From Sulfurospirillum sp001602955 (GTDB taxonomy: Bacteria > Campylobacterota > Campylobacteria > Campylobacterales > Sulfurospirillaceae): a DNA stretch of 64,000 nt. Of this stretch, positions 26,863-35,375 are shown one piece after another. The position numbers and the translations under genes were made by a program. Below the pieces are notes generated by a model. That model was not told the DNA's origin and did no database searches. It saw only the letters and a program-made list of their open reading frames with translations. Location of the stretch: assembly GCA_001602955.1 (NCBI GenBank), contig LVAC01000018.1, positions 20,918 through 84,917 on the forward strand, in the 5' to 3' direction. Within the stretch, counting starts at the first letter, position 1. The number at the start of each line of letters is the position of its first letter.

Positions 26863-28181
26863 GAGTGTCGATCCGTGAACAGTTCCTCTTTGTTTTCCCA
26901 TACTTTGCGAAACGCTCTTACCACATCGTCCATATCGTCTTTGCTCATACCCGGGCGCATCAGCTCGTGGGTAAAAAGGCGCTCAAAATGCAGGCTTTCG
27001 CACACAGGGCAGTTGCCTTTTTGGTAGGTTACAGTGGAGAGGTTAAACGGATAGCCTTTGCTTCCAAACGCGATTTTGTGCGCAAAAAGCGGTTGCAAGT
27101 AGATCGGTTTTACATATCCGCATCCGATTAAAACATCGGAATCATCACGCATAATGGTGCGAGGAAGTTCCGCTTTGACCGCTTTGATGAAAACATCGCG
27201 AGAAACGCCCGCTAACGTGGCATCAAACTCTAAAGGATGAACGTAAAAAGCGTGTTTGGCGTGCTCGCGAATCGTGGTTGTTTTGAGGCACGGAATGCTT
27301 TTAAGTGCTTCGTTGATGTAGGCGACATTTTCTTGACGCGTTTTGAGTAAAGAGGGCAGTTTTTTAAGCTGTTCACGCGCCACTGCACACTCCATCTCGG
27401 TCATACGAAAGTTAAAGCCGACCATGTTGACAAGGTCATTTGGTGTGTCAAAGCCTTTATTCGCGATGACCGATTCGGCGTGGTTGCGGATGAGTTGGAG
27501 TTTATTGGCAAGGGCGTCATCATTGGTGACGATGACACCGCCTTCGCCTGAGTGGATGTGTTTGTGGTAATTGAGTGAAAAAACACCCATATCGCCAAGC
27601 GTGCCCGCAAATTCATTTTTATACATGGCACCCGGGGCTTGCGCCGCATCTTCGATGACGATGAGGTTGTGCTTTTGTGCCAGTGCATTGATGGCTTCCA
27701 CATCGTAAGGTTGCCCAAAAATGTCAACAACAATGATCGCTTTGGTTTTGGGGGTAATCTTTTGCTCAACGCTTTTAGGATCCAAGCAGTAAGTATCTTT
27801 TTCCACATCGGCAAAAACAGGAATACCACCGTAAAAAAGCGGGGCAACAGCGGAGGCTGACATGGTGTAGGGGCTGACGATGACTTCATCGCCCGCTTCG
27901 ATACCCGCAGCACCTACTGCGCAGATGAGTCCTGACGTGGCGGAGTTCACACTGATGGCATGCTTGACGCCAAAAAACGCTGCCCACTCTTTTTCAAAAG
28001 CGCGCACTTCATTGCCGCCGTAAAAATCCTCATGCCAAGCGCCCAGATAGGTGGAGAGTTTTCCGCTACGAAGTACACGAAGTACGGCTTCTTCTTCCTC
28101 TACGCCTATGGTGTTGTACGCGGGAAAAGGTTTGGTTCTGAGTTTTTCTGCACCGTTAATCGCTAATTTTTTCATTTTCAT
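26859..28181 (-). CDS. DegT/DnrJ/EryC1-family PLP-dependent sugar aminotransferase
   Basis: 440 residues, longer than typical (about 370-400). The fold-type I signature is clear: NSATSGLICAVGAAGIEAGDEV, VIEDAAQAPGAM, and the PLP lysine in LNYHKHIHSGEGG. It is distinct from PseC, encoded 5 kb upstream in the same operon, so a second amino-sugar step is implied. A C-terminal extension with KGNCPVCESLHF carries a CxxC pair. The start overlaps the upstream stop as ATGA. Confidence 0.88.
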   Translation of the reverse strand: MKMKKLAINGAEKLRTKPFPAYNTIGVEEEEAVLRVLRSGKLSTYLGAWHEDFYGGNEVRAFEKEWAAFFGVKHAISVNSATSGLICAVGAAGIEAGDEVIVSPYTMSASAVAPLFYGGIPVFADVEKDTYCLDPKSVEQKITPKTKAIIVVDIFGQPYDVEAINALAQKHNLIVIEDAAQAPGAMYKNEFAGTLGDMGVFSLNYHKHIHSGEGGVIVTNDDALANKLQLIRNHAESVIANKGFDTPNDLVNMVGFNFRMTEMECAVAREQLKKLPSLLKTRQENVAYINEALKSIPCLKTTTIREHAKHAFYVHPLEFDATLAGVSRDVFIKAVKAELPRTIMRDDSDVLIGCGYVKPIYLQPLFAHKIAFGSKGYPFNLSTVTYQKGNCPVCESLHFERLFTHELMRPGMSKDDMDDVVRAFRKVWENKEELFTDRHS

Positions 28182-29134
28182 TTCTCTTTTGCAATGGTTT
28201 CAAAAATTTTTGCATGAACATTGATCTGTTCTTGCAGTATCTGTTTGCAGGTTATATCGTCGTTTTGGAGCAAAAATTCAAGGGAATGAAGCGCGTAGTG
28301 TTGCAAGGTATTGGGCAGGGTCTCTTCGTGCTCCAAACTAAAATAGCCTTCGTATAAAGGAGAGGGTTTTTTGACAAAGGTATCGATGCGAGCACCTCCC
28401 TCTTTGATCTCCACTTTGCCGTTTTCAAACCAGAGGGTTAACTCAAATGCCGAATAAGGAAGCGCTTCCATGCAACTAAGCACACCTCTTGCCTCTTTAC
28501 ATGTCACCTCAAAATCGCCGCTGATGTCTTCGTGTAAAGGGTTTACATGTAAAGACGTGATGCTCTTGATTTCGCCAAAAAAGTGGCTCAGGGCGGCTAG
28601 CATGTGTACGCCATTGTGCAAAAGTCCTTTGGTGAAAACGCCTTGAAAACGCACGGCTTTGCCCCATTTTTGTGCGGCAATGGCATTGGCAATTTGGATA
28701 AACGAGGGATCGTATCGGCGCATCAAGTGGATCAAAACTTTTTTATCGCTGGAAAGTAGCAAAGGCGCTATGTATGCCAGCTCTTTTGCTGTTGCGACCA
28801 GCGGTTTTTCACAGATAATCGCTTGCAAACTCTTTACATGTAAAGCCTCTTCCAATGCGCTGGCATGAAATTGTGTTGGGGATGCAATGGCGAGCAGGTC
28901 GATGGTTTCATACTGCAAAAGTGCGTCCAGCGAATGGTAAACGCCCATTTCGCCCCAACGACCGATAAACGCGCTTTGGTTTGTGCTGTTTGGCTCACAG
29001 ATGGCGACCAGTTTGCAATGTGGATGCTTCAAAAATGCGTGAGCATGTGAGGCGATGTTCGCACTCTTCGGCGAGTCGATCAAACCGCCGATGCTTCCTG
29101 CTCCAACGATGGCACATGAGAGGATTTTTTGCAT
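28178..29134 (-). CDS. Gfo/Idh/MocA-family NAD(P)-dependent oxidoreductase
   Basis: 318 residues. The N-terminal Rossmann motif is CAIVGAGSIGGLID; EKPLVATAKEL near residue 115 is the conserved lysine-proline motif of the family, and HLMRRYDPSF follows. Members oxidise or reduce sugar hydroxyl groups and often supply the ketone for a DegT-type aminotransferase, which is exactly the next gene. Two exact TTTACATGTAAA palindromes fall inside it (28542 and 28833). Its ATG overlaps the stop of the upstream gene by one base (TAATG). Confidence 0.85.
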   Translation of the reverse strand: MQKILSCAIVGAGSIGGLIDSPKSANIASHAHAFLKHPHCKLVAICEPNSTNQSAFIGRWGEMGVYHSLDALLQYETIDLLAIASPTQFHASALEEALHVKSLQAIICEKPLVATAKELAYIAPLLLSSDKKVLIHLMRRYDPSFIQIANAIAAQKWGKAVRFQGVFTKGLLHNGVHMLAALSHFFGEIKSITSLHVNPLHEDISGDFEVTCKEARGVLSCMEALPYSAFELTLWFENGKVEIKEGGARIDTFVKKPSPLYEGYFSLEHEETLPNTLQHYALHSLEFLLQNDDITCKQILQEQINVHAKIFETIAKEK

Positions 29135-30129
29135 TAGTTTCCTAGCTGTTTTTCTAAGAATAAAGCAAAATCCATACCGAAATCTTCGGGGTTTTCGCCA
29201 ATGATGTGAAGTTGAGACAGTGTGAAGTTTTCAAAGCTTTTCAGCTGGTTGGTTTTGGGCAGAGGAACGCAACACTCTCTTTGGTTTGAGGGAATGTAAG
29301 AGATCACTTTTTTACCCAAGAGGTATGCGGTATAAAGTGCTATGGTGTCGATGCCGATGACCACTTTTGCGTGCGCAATGTCTTCTAAAAGCGTGGTGTG
29401 GCTAAAGGTGGCGTTTGAATCAATTGCTTGGTAGCATTCGGGCGTATCGGAAGGGTGAAGGCGAATCAGGATATTGTTGCACCCAAACTTTTCTTTACAT
29501 GTAAGGATGTCGGTAAACACTTCTTTCTCGGTAAACCCCCAACCGTAGGCATCGCCAAAAGAGCGTGTCGCCACTTTGGCAGTGGGTTCGCTTAGAAAAA
29601 GAAGCGTGTCGTTTTCGTGTGTGCTGGCTAAAACGCTTTGCGCTTCTTTGAGTTGAACCATCAAGGCATAATTTTTGATAGCGATAACGTTAGGAAGCCC
29701 CGAGTCTTTGGCTTTATCGAAGCTGGTTTGATCGTGCGCCGCGATGAAAGAGGGCAGGTTGTTTTCCCAATTTTTTTCAGGGTATCCGAAGCGTTCACGG
29801 TAATTTGTCCAGTGGTCTAAGAAGGCAATGCTAGGAATGTTGTGTGCTTTGGTGTAGGCTAAAAAGTGGTATTCTAGGTGGTTTTGCCAGCCTGTGCCAT
29901 AGAGGATGATAGAGGGGGCAAATGAAGAAAGTTTAGCTTCTATATCGTTTTTTAGAGGCGTTATCTCACACCAAAAATGCTCTAGTTTTTTCGCTTTGAT
30001 GAGCGTGTAACACGGCGAATCGGCTAAAGAGAAGATGCGAAATTTCCCACCATGTAAAGAGGCTTTGAGTAGCTCTAAGAGTATCTCAGCGCCTCCTGCG
30101 TCGTGGGCAAAAAGAGCGATTTTTCTCAC
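29134..30129 (-). CDS. GT-B-like protein of unknown function in the pse island
   Basis: 331 residues from the GTG at 30129, which gives a GTGA overlap with pseI and has AAGGAAG upstream; an ATG six codons earlier would overlap pseI by 22 bp. The N-terminal Rossmann-like start KIALFAHDAGGAEILLEL and the C-terminal LLEDIAHAKVVIGIDTIALYTAYLLGKKVISY resemble GT-B glycosyltransferases and nucleotide-sugar epimerases. No named family is recognised. It may be a transferase or hydrolase acting on the nonulosonic acid product. Confidence 0.6.
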   Translation of the reverse strand: MRKIALFAHDAGGAEILLELLKASLHGGKFRIFSLADSPCYTLIKAKKLEHFWCEITPLKNDIEAKLSSFAPSIILYGTGWQNHLEYHFLAYTKAHNIPSIAFLDHWTNYRERFGYPEKNWENNLPSFIAAHDQTSFDKAKDSGLPNVIAIKNYALMVQLKEAQSVLASTHENDTLLFLSEPTAKVATRSFGDAYGWGFTEKEVFTDILTCKEKFGCNNILIRLHPSDTPECYQAIDSNATFSHTTLLEDIAHAKVVIGIDTIALYTAYLLGKKVISYIPSNQRECCVPLPKTNQLKSFENFTLSQLHIIGENPEDFGMDFALFLEKQLGN

Positions 30130-31163
30130 TCGAAATCTTCCTTGCAAAGGCGCTCTCCAAAGTTTAACGCTTTTGTGGCGCGTTTGCCTAAAACATCTTT
30201 GAGGTATTTTGGATGAAGTCCATAGCCTGGGCGAATGGAGCGAATGTTTTCTTCGCTCAACACTTCGCCTTTGGCGATCTCTTTGGCGACATAAAGGCTA
30301 CGGGAAAATTGTCTGCCTTTGATGGTTTTTTCATCGGTGTTGTAAGTGGGTTTTCCCAGTAGTTTTTCCGTCTCACGGACGGCGTGAACCATTGCGGTAA
30401 AGGCTTCCACATCGAGCGAAAAAGAGGCGTCTGCACCACCGATGCTTTTATCCAAAATGAAATGCTTTTCGATGACTTTAGCCCCCAATGCGACTGCGGT
30501 AATGGGAGCGGTAATGCCTAAGGTATGGTCTGAAAAGCCCGCAATGACGCCAAAACGTTTGGCAAGATCGGGTATGGTTAAAAGGTTCGCACCCTCCAGT
30601 GGGGCAGGGTAGGAGGAAGTGCATTGCAATAAAATAATGTCAGAATTATCTTCTCTTTGGCAAATGCGCACCACATCTTCGATCTCACCCAGGGTCGCAA
30701 TGCCCGTGGAGATAATCATAGGTCGTTGCTTGGACGCCATATAGCGCACCAACTCATAGTCCGTGATCTCAAAGCTCGCGACTTTGTAGGCTGGCGGGTT
30801 GAGTGTCTCTAAAAAATCCACAGCGCTTTTATCAAACGGGGTGGAAAAACAGAGTAGCCCTTCCTCTTTGGCAACCTCAAAAAGCTCTTTGTGCCACTCC
30901 CACGGGGTGTAGGCATCTTGGTAGAGCTCATAGAGCGTTTTATTATCCCAGAGTGTGCCGCCCTTGACGACAAAGTCCTCTTTATCACAGTTAAGCGTTA
31001 AGGTGTCGGCGGTGTAGGTTTGAAGTTTGACGGCATCAGCTCCTGCTTTTTTGGCCGCCCTTATGGTCTCTTTGGCCGTCTCAAGACTGTGCCCATGGTT
31101 GGCGGAAAGCTCGGCGATGATGAGTGTTCGCGTGCCGTCTAAATTAAAATTACCGATGTTCAT
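30126..31163 (-). CDS. pseI: Pseudaminic acid synthase PseI (NeuB family)
   Basis: 345 residues. PseI condenses 2,4-diacetamido-2,4,6-trideoxy-L-altrose with phosphoenolpyruvate to give pseudaminic acid. The NeuB TIM-barrel domain shows IIAELSANHGHSLETAKETI, VKLQTY, STPFDKSAVDFLE, GFSDHTLGI and the metal-binding EKHFILDKSIGGADASFSLD. The C-terminal SAF/antifreeze-like domain begins near SLYVAKEIAKGEVLSEENIRSIRPG. It overlaps pseH by 14 bp. Confidence 0.95.
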   Translation of the reverse strand: MNIGNFNLDGTRTLIIAELSANHGHSLETAKETIRAAKKAGADAVKLQTYTADTLTLNCDKEDFVVKGGTLWDNKTLYELYQDAYTPWEWHKELFEVAKEEGLLCFSTPFDKSAVDFLETLNPPAYKVASFEITDYELVRYMASKQRPMIISTGIATLGEIEDVVRICQREDNSDIILLQCTSSYPAPLEGANLLTIPDLAKRFGVIAGFSDHTLGITAPITAVALGAKVIEKHFILDKSIGGADASFSLDVEAFTAMVHAVRETEKLLGKPTYNTDEKTIKGRQFSRSLYVAKEIAKGEVLSEENIRSIRPGYGLHPKYLKDVLGKRATKALNFGERLCKEDFE

Positions 31164-31632
31164 GACTTAGCTCCATGCAAATAACCTCTTTTTCATTGAC
31201 CATTTTACGCCCTTTTTCGCAAAATCCAAATTTTTCATACAACGCTTTTGCTTTCGTATTCTCCTCAAAAACTTCCGCTTTGAGAATGCGCACTTTTAAG
31301 GTTTCAAAGGCATACGTTACGATGGCGTCCATCAAAAGCGACCCGACGCCTTTTTGATGAAGCGTTGGGTTGGCGTAGAGTCCCATTACGGCACTCGCGT
31401 TTGAGATGTCGTTAAAGTCGATCACACCGATGTCAATGCCCTCATCTTGGACTAAAAAATAGCGGCGATCTTCGCGTGTTTTTAAACTCTCAATAAAGCT
31501 AAAATGCTCCGCTTCGCTGATGGCGTTTTCATTGTACATGTACGCTCTCACAGCTTCATGGTTGCGCCATGCCAAAATCATCTGTTTTTGAGGCTCACTG
31601 AGCGTTGTAAAGTTGCATAAATAAAGACGCAT
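31150..31632 (-). CDS. pseH: UDP-4-amino-4,6-dideoxy-N-acetyl-beta-L-altrosamine N-acetyltransferase PseH
   Basis: 160 residues, GNAT fold. LAWRNHEAVRAYMYNE near residue 20 is the typical PseH opening, and the acetyl-CoA loop HQKGVGSLLMDAIVTYA and YEKFGF follow. It N4-acetylates the PseC product in CMP-pseudaminic acid synthesis. AAGGAG precedes the ATG. The start lies inside the 3' end of pseG (38 bp overlap), within the pse operon. Confidence 0.9.
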   Translation of the reverse strand: MRLYLCNFTTLSEPQKQMILAWRNHEAVRAYMYNENAISEAEHFSFIESLKTREDRRYFLVQDEGIDIGVIDFNDISNASAVMGLYANPTLHQKGVGSLLMDAIVTYAFETLKVRILKAEVFEENTKAKALYEKFGFCEKGRKMVNEKEVICMELSHEHR

Positions 31633-32458
31633 CCCACTCCTTTAAAACAGGGTATTCCTGCTTTTGAAGATATGCAAACATATCGTCTTGATTGCTTGCC
31701 ACTTTAATAGCGATGAAAGGCACTTCCATAAAAAGCACCTCATGCACCATCACACTTGGTGTCACAATGGCAAGGCGGCTTTGATGAAGCAGTTTAGCGA
31801 CTTCATTGGAGTTTACATGTAACGCAATGTTGGGCTTATCTGTGACGTAGGTTTGAAGCTCGCTTAGATGCGCGTTTGCGCTAGTCGTGAGAACGCTTAC
31901 ATGTAAAGATTTGGGAAGAATTTTTAAAATGTCGAGAGTGATGTTAGACGCATCCGTTCCACCCATGGCAACCAAAACATCGTAGATTTTTTCACGTGTC
32001 TGTTTTTTTTCATCTTTAAATTCATCGCGAATGAGCGTGTATAAAATCCCACAGCGAAGCTCGCACCGTGGCGGTACTAAACCTTTGTAGCGCTTTTTGT
32101 CGGCTGAAATATTGTGGTTGAGTAAGATGTCACAGTGGTGCGCTTGGTAGGTGTCATCGAAGCTTAGGATTTTCACCCCTGTAGCCTTTTTGACTTTTTG
32201 TTCAAACGGCGCATCAATGCCGTAGTGGTCGATGACCAAAAGGTTTACATGTAAAGATTTGATAAGGGCTATAAGTTCGTCTGCATCGTTTGAGTTTAAA
32301 ATTTTGACTTCGTAAGGAATCGAGGTGATGATGTTGCCCTCTAGATTTTGGCAGGCAAAAATGACTTCACCCTCAAAACTTTTGGCAAGCACCAAATCAC
32401 GCATGATATGCCCAAGCCCAATAGTGCTTGAGCTGTCACTTCGAATCAAGGTTCTCAT
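31595..32458 (-). CDS. pseG: UDP-sugar hydrolase PseG
   Basis: 287 residues from the ATG at 32458 (RTLIRSDSSSTIGLGHIMRD), which forms ATGA with the pseF stop. PseG releases UDP from UDP-2,4-diacetamido-2,4,6-trideoxy-altrose. The GLGHIMR loop near residue 14 carries the catalytic His. GGTDASNITLDIL and the C-terminal ATPSVMVHEVLFMEVPFIAI-type region are GT-B features. Two exact or near TTTACATGTAAA palindromes encode LHVN stretches here. Confidence 0.9.
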   Translation of the reverse strand: MRTLIRSDSSSTIGLGHIMRDLVLAKSFEGEVIFACQNLEGNIITSIPYEVKILNSNDADELIALIKSLHVNLLVIDHYGIDAPFEQKVKKATGVKILSFDDTYQAHHCDILLNHNISADKKRYKGLVPPRCELRCGILYTLIRDEFKDEKKQTREKIYDVLVAMGGTDASNITLDILKILPKSLHVSVLTTSANAHLSELQTYVTDKPNIALHVNSNEVAKLLHQSRLAIVTPSVMVHEVLFMEVPFIAIKVASNQDDMFAYLQKQEYPVLKEWDASLFMQLYNAQ

Positions 32459-33144
32459 GCGAGATTCAGTGCTCTCATCATAAATTCTGCGCGCGTCCAA
32501 TCTTCAGGCGTGTCGATGTCTTGCACCAAATGGCGCGGTAACAAAACAGCGGTAGAGTAAGGTGCAAAGATGATTTTACCTTCCAGCCATGCCTGAGGTG
32601 TTCCCCAGTAAAACTGTCCCGCATCGTGGTATGCTTCTTCCAAATCTTGACTTCTCGTGTTAAAGTGTTCAGGCGAGAACATCTCAACACGGTCATCGTT
32701 GGTAAGGCGAATGGCACGCTGGATCGGGAAAGGAAAACTGGTGGCACTAAAGCAATACGCGGCTTTACATGTAAGCAGTTTTTGGTACGCTTCTTGGATG
32801 TAGTTTGGTTGCACAAAAGGGGCGGTGGCATAGATACAACAGACCGCTTCCACCTCGCTGATGTCGTGTACTGAAGCGCTAATCGCATGGGCGATAACGG
32901 GAATGGTTGCCGTGTGGTCATCACTCAGCTCTTTGGGGCGCATAAAAGGAACGTCGGCGCCCAATGTTCGTGCCAATGCGGCAATCTCTTCATCGTCAGT
33001 GCTCACAACAATTTTATCAAAACAGCCACTTTTTTGGGCGGCTTCAATGCTATAGGCAATCATCGGTTTACCACAAAATGCTTTGATATTTTTACGAGGT
33101 ATGCGTTTACTACCGCCTCGTGCTGGAATGATGGCAAGTCTCAT
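32455..33144 (-). CDS. pseF: Pseudaminic acid cytidylyltransferase PseF
   Basis: 229 residues from the ATG at 33144, in the pseC stop as ATGA. PseF activates pseudaminic acid with CTP to CMP-Pse, the donor used by Maf-type transferases. The CMP-NeuAc synthetase signature is IPARGGSKRIPRKNIKAF at the N-terminus, with VVSTDDEEIAALA and YATAPFVQP further in. An all-overlap arrangement with neighbours suggests stoichiometric co-translation. Confidence 0.94.
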   Translation of the reverse strand: MRLAIIPARGGSKRIPRKNIKAFCGKPMIAYSIEAAQKSGCFDKIVVSTDDEEIAALARTLGADVPFMRPKELSDDHTATIPVIAHAISASVHDISEVEAVCCIYATAPFVQPNYIQEAYQKLLTCKAAYCFSATSFPFPIQRAIRLTNDDRVEMFSPEHFNTRSQDLEEAYHDAGQFYWGTPQAWLEGKIIFAPYSTAVLLPRHLVQDIDTPEDWTRAEFMMRALNLA

Positions 33145-34262
33145 AGGTGGCATCCTTTGATGGAAGCTAGCACTTCAAGCAAGGTATCGGCGACCATCTT
33201 CGCGTCATCCATACTCATACCTTGATGGCAAGGAATGGAGAGTTCCGCGCGGTAAAAATCTTCGGTGGTCTCTAAACGTTGCTCGCCAAAATGCTCTTGG
33301 TAGTAGCTAAATTGATAGACGGGTTTGTAGTGCACTTGCACACCTAAACCCTTTACATGTAACGCTTTGAAAATGTCTTCTTTGGAACACCACAGCGAGC
33401 GATCGAGCAAAATAGGGTAGAGGTGGTAGGTGCTTCGTTTGGCCTGATCGATGGCAATCGTCGTAAAAAAAGGATTGTTTAAAAAACGTTCGTCGTAATA
33501 ATGCGCGATCTCGTTGCGTTTGGCGATGAAACTCTCCAAGCGTTTAAGCTGTGAAAGCCCAAGAGCACACGCAACATCGCTTAGGCGGTAGTTTTCACCC
33601 AGCATCACCATATCCGAATTCCACAGCTCTTTTTTGACAATGCCGTGACTTCTAAGCAGTTTAGCTTGCTCGTAAAATGCGGTATTGTTTGTGGCAATCG
33701 CTCCGCCTTCAAAGGTGGTGATGGGTTTAATCGCATGAAAACTAAAGATGGTCATATCTGCCACATTTCCCACTTTTTGCCCATTGATTTCACTGCCTAG
33801 TGCATGGCTGGCATCTTCGATAAGAAAGAGTTTATGTTTGTCACACAGTGCTTTGATGGTGTCGATAGGCAGTGGATTTCCGCCAAAATCCACAGGCGCT
33901 ATGACTCTGGTTCGAGGAGTGATTAACGCCTCTAGTTTGCGCTCATCTATATTTCCATCGTAACGGATGTCGCAAAATACAGGGGTTGCGCCGCATTGGA
34001 TGGCAGTGTTAGAAGTGGCGGAAAAAGTCAGTGGTGTGGTGATGACTTCATCACCCGCTTGAAGATTGATGATCTGATACGCAACATGCAACGCCGACGT
34101 GGCAGAGTTCATCACACACACATGCTTGACTCCAATATAGCGTGCGAGTGCCTCTTCAAAGTCACTCACTTTTTTCCCACCCGTTAAAAAATCGCCTTTG
34201 AGTGTTTCAACAACCGCGTCTATATCGCTCTGGTCGATACTTTGTCTGCTGTAAGGAATCAT
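33141..34262 (-). CDS. pseC: UDP-4-amino-4,6-dideoxy-N-acetyl-beta-L-altrosamine transaminase PseC
   Basis: 373 residues from the ATG at 34262 (MIPYSRQSIDQSDIDAV), overlapping the pseB stop as ATGA. It aminates the 4-keto product of PseB using glutamate and PLP. Typical: LKGDFLTGGKKVSDFE, NSATSALHVAY, IEDASHALGS and the PLP lysine in HAIKPITTFEGG. A near-exact copy of the palindrome encodes ALHVKG at 33352. Confidence 0.95.
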   Translation of the reverse strand: MIPYSRQSIDQSDIDAVVETLKGDFLTGGKKVSDFEEALARYIGVKHVCVMNSATSALHVAYQIINLQAGDEVITTPLTFSATSNTAIQCGATPVFCDIRYDGNIDERKLEALITPRTRVIAPVDFGGNPLPIDTIKALCDKHKLFLIEDASHALGSEINGQKVGNVADMTIFSFHAIKPITTFEGGAIATNNTAFYEQAKLLRSHGIVKKELWNSDMVMLGENYRLSDVACALGLSQLKRLESFIAKRNEIAHYYDERFLNNPFFTTIAIDQAKRSTYHLYPILLDRSLWCSKEDIFKALHVKGLGVQVHYKPVYQFSYYQEHFGEQRLETTEDFYRAELSIPCHQGMSMDDAKMVADTLLEVLASIKGCHL

Positions 34263-35248
34263 GCGTTTATCATCTCCATTAAGCCTTTGGCGTCTAGCCA
34301 CTGGGTATTGGTCTCTGAGCTGTACTCAAAACCGTATTTCACAGGTGTTCCACTCTCTTTAATCGCGTTACATGTAAAGTCGTTGCGTTGCGTAAAAATA
34401 ATGCTAGGCTGAATGACATAATGGTCGTGAAACTCCAGTGTCAAGTGGCTGTCATCTTTGGGAACCATCACTTCGTGCATCTTTTCACCGGGGCGAATGC
34501 CGATGATCTTCACGCCCAACTGCGGTGCCATACTTTTGGCAAGATCGACCATCTTCATCGAAGGAATTTTAGGAATAAATATTTCACCACCTTGCATGCG
34601 CTCAAAGTTTTTAAGCACGAAATTAACTCCTTGCTCAAGCGTAATCCAAAAGCGTGTCATCTCTGCTTCGGTGATGGGAAGTTCTTTAACGCCCTCCGCG
34701 ATCAATTTTTTAAACAGAGGCACAACGGAGCCACGGCTTCCTACAACATTGCCATAACGCACAACGGCAAACTGCGTTCTTCTCGCACCTCTGATGTTGT
34801 TTGCGGCGATGAAGAGTTTATCGCTCGCAAGTTTGGTCGCACCATAAAGGTTGATAGGATTGGCGGCTTTGTCGGTGGAGAGTGCTATGACTTTTTGCAC
34901 ACCGCATTCAAGTGCAGCGTCGATGACGTTTTGCGCTCCGTAAATGTTGGTTTTGATGCATTCCATCGGGTTGTATTCGGCAATAGGAACATGCTTAAGT
35001 GCTGCGGCGTGAATCACATAATGTACGCCGTACATCGCATTTTTCAAACGATCGACATCGCGCACATCGCCGATGAAAAAGCGCATGCAGGAGTCGGTAA
35101 ATTGCTGTGCCATCTCGTACTGTTTGAGCTCATCTCTAGAGTAGATAATGATTTTATTGGGTTTGTAATTTTTTAAAAGAATCTCGGTATATTTTTTGCC
35201 AAAACTGCCTGTTCCGCCCGTGATAAGAATATTTTTTCCGTTAAACAC
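34259..35248 (-). CDS. pseB: UDP-N-acetylglucosamine 4,6-dehydratase (inverting) PseB
   Basis: 329 residues; GTG start at 35248 with AAAGG upstream. First enzyme of pseudaminic acid synthesis, an extended SDR. The NAD-binding motif is ILITGGTGSFGKKYTEILL; the catalytic YGATK (YxxxK) and the STDKAANPINLYGATK region are present, as is a later GEKMHEVM. It is the first gene of an operon running leftward through pseC-F-G-H-I to maf with almost every junction overlapping. Confidence 0.96.
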   Translation of the reverse strand: MFNGKNILITGGTGSFGKKYTEILLKNYKPNKIIIYSRDELKQYEMAQQFTDSCMRFFIGDVRDVDRLKNAMYGVHYVIHAAALKHVPIAEYNPMECIKTNIYGAQNVIDAALECGVQKVIALSTDKAANPINLYGATKLASDKLFIAANNIRGARRTQFAVVRYGNVVGSRGSVVPLFKKLIAEGVKELPITEAEMTRFWITLEQGVNFVLKNFERMQGGEIFIPKIPSMKMVDLAKSMAPQLGVKIIGIRPGEKMHEVMVPKDDSHLTLEFHDHYVIQPSIIFTQRNDFTCNAIKESGTPVKYGFEYSSETNTQWLDAKGLMEMINA

Positions 35249-35317
35249 GATCAGCCTTTCTCGAAAGAATTCAATGTATTAAAATTTTAAAAAGCAATTT
35301 TGATTCCGCTTCGTCAT

Positions 35318-35347
35318 TTGACAAGCGTATCTTTGGAGTAGTATAAT
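35318..35347 (+). promoter_or_regulatory. Sigma-70 promoter of the FlaC-like gene
   Basis: Exact TTGACA (35318-35323), 18 bp spacer, exact TATAAT (35342-35347), 28 bp before the start. No sigma-28 motif (TAAAGTTT...CGAT) is seen here, unlike the major flagellin at 19950. Confidence 0.8.
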
Positions 35348-35375
35348 AAAGAGATCTTTACAAAAGGAGCCTGTG

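Noticed and set aside
26859..28181. The second DegT aminotransferase as a second PseC
   Set aside because: A clear PseC exists at 33141; this one is longer, has a CxxC tail and pairs with a Gfo/Idh oxidoreductase, so a different step is more likely.
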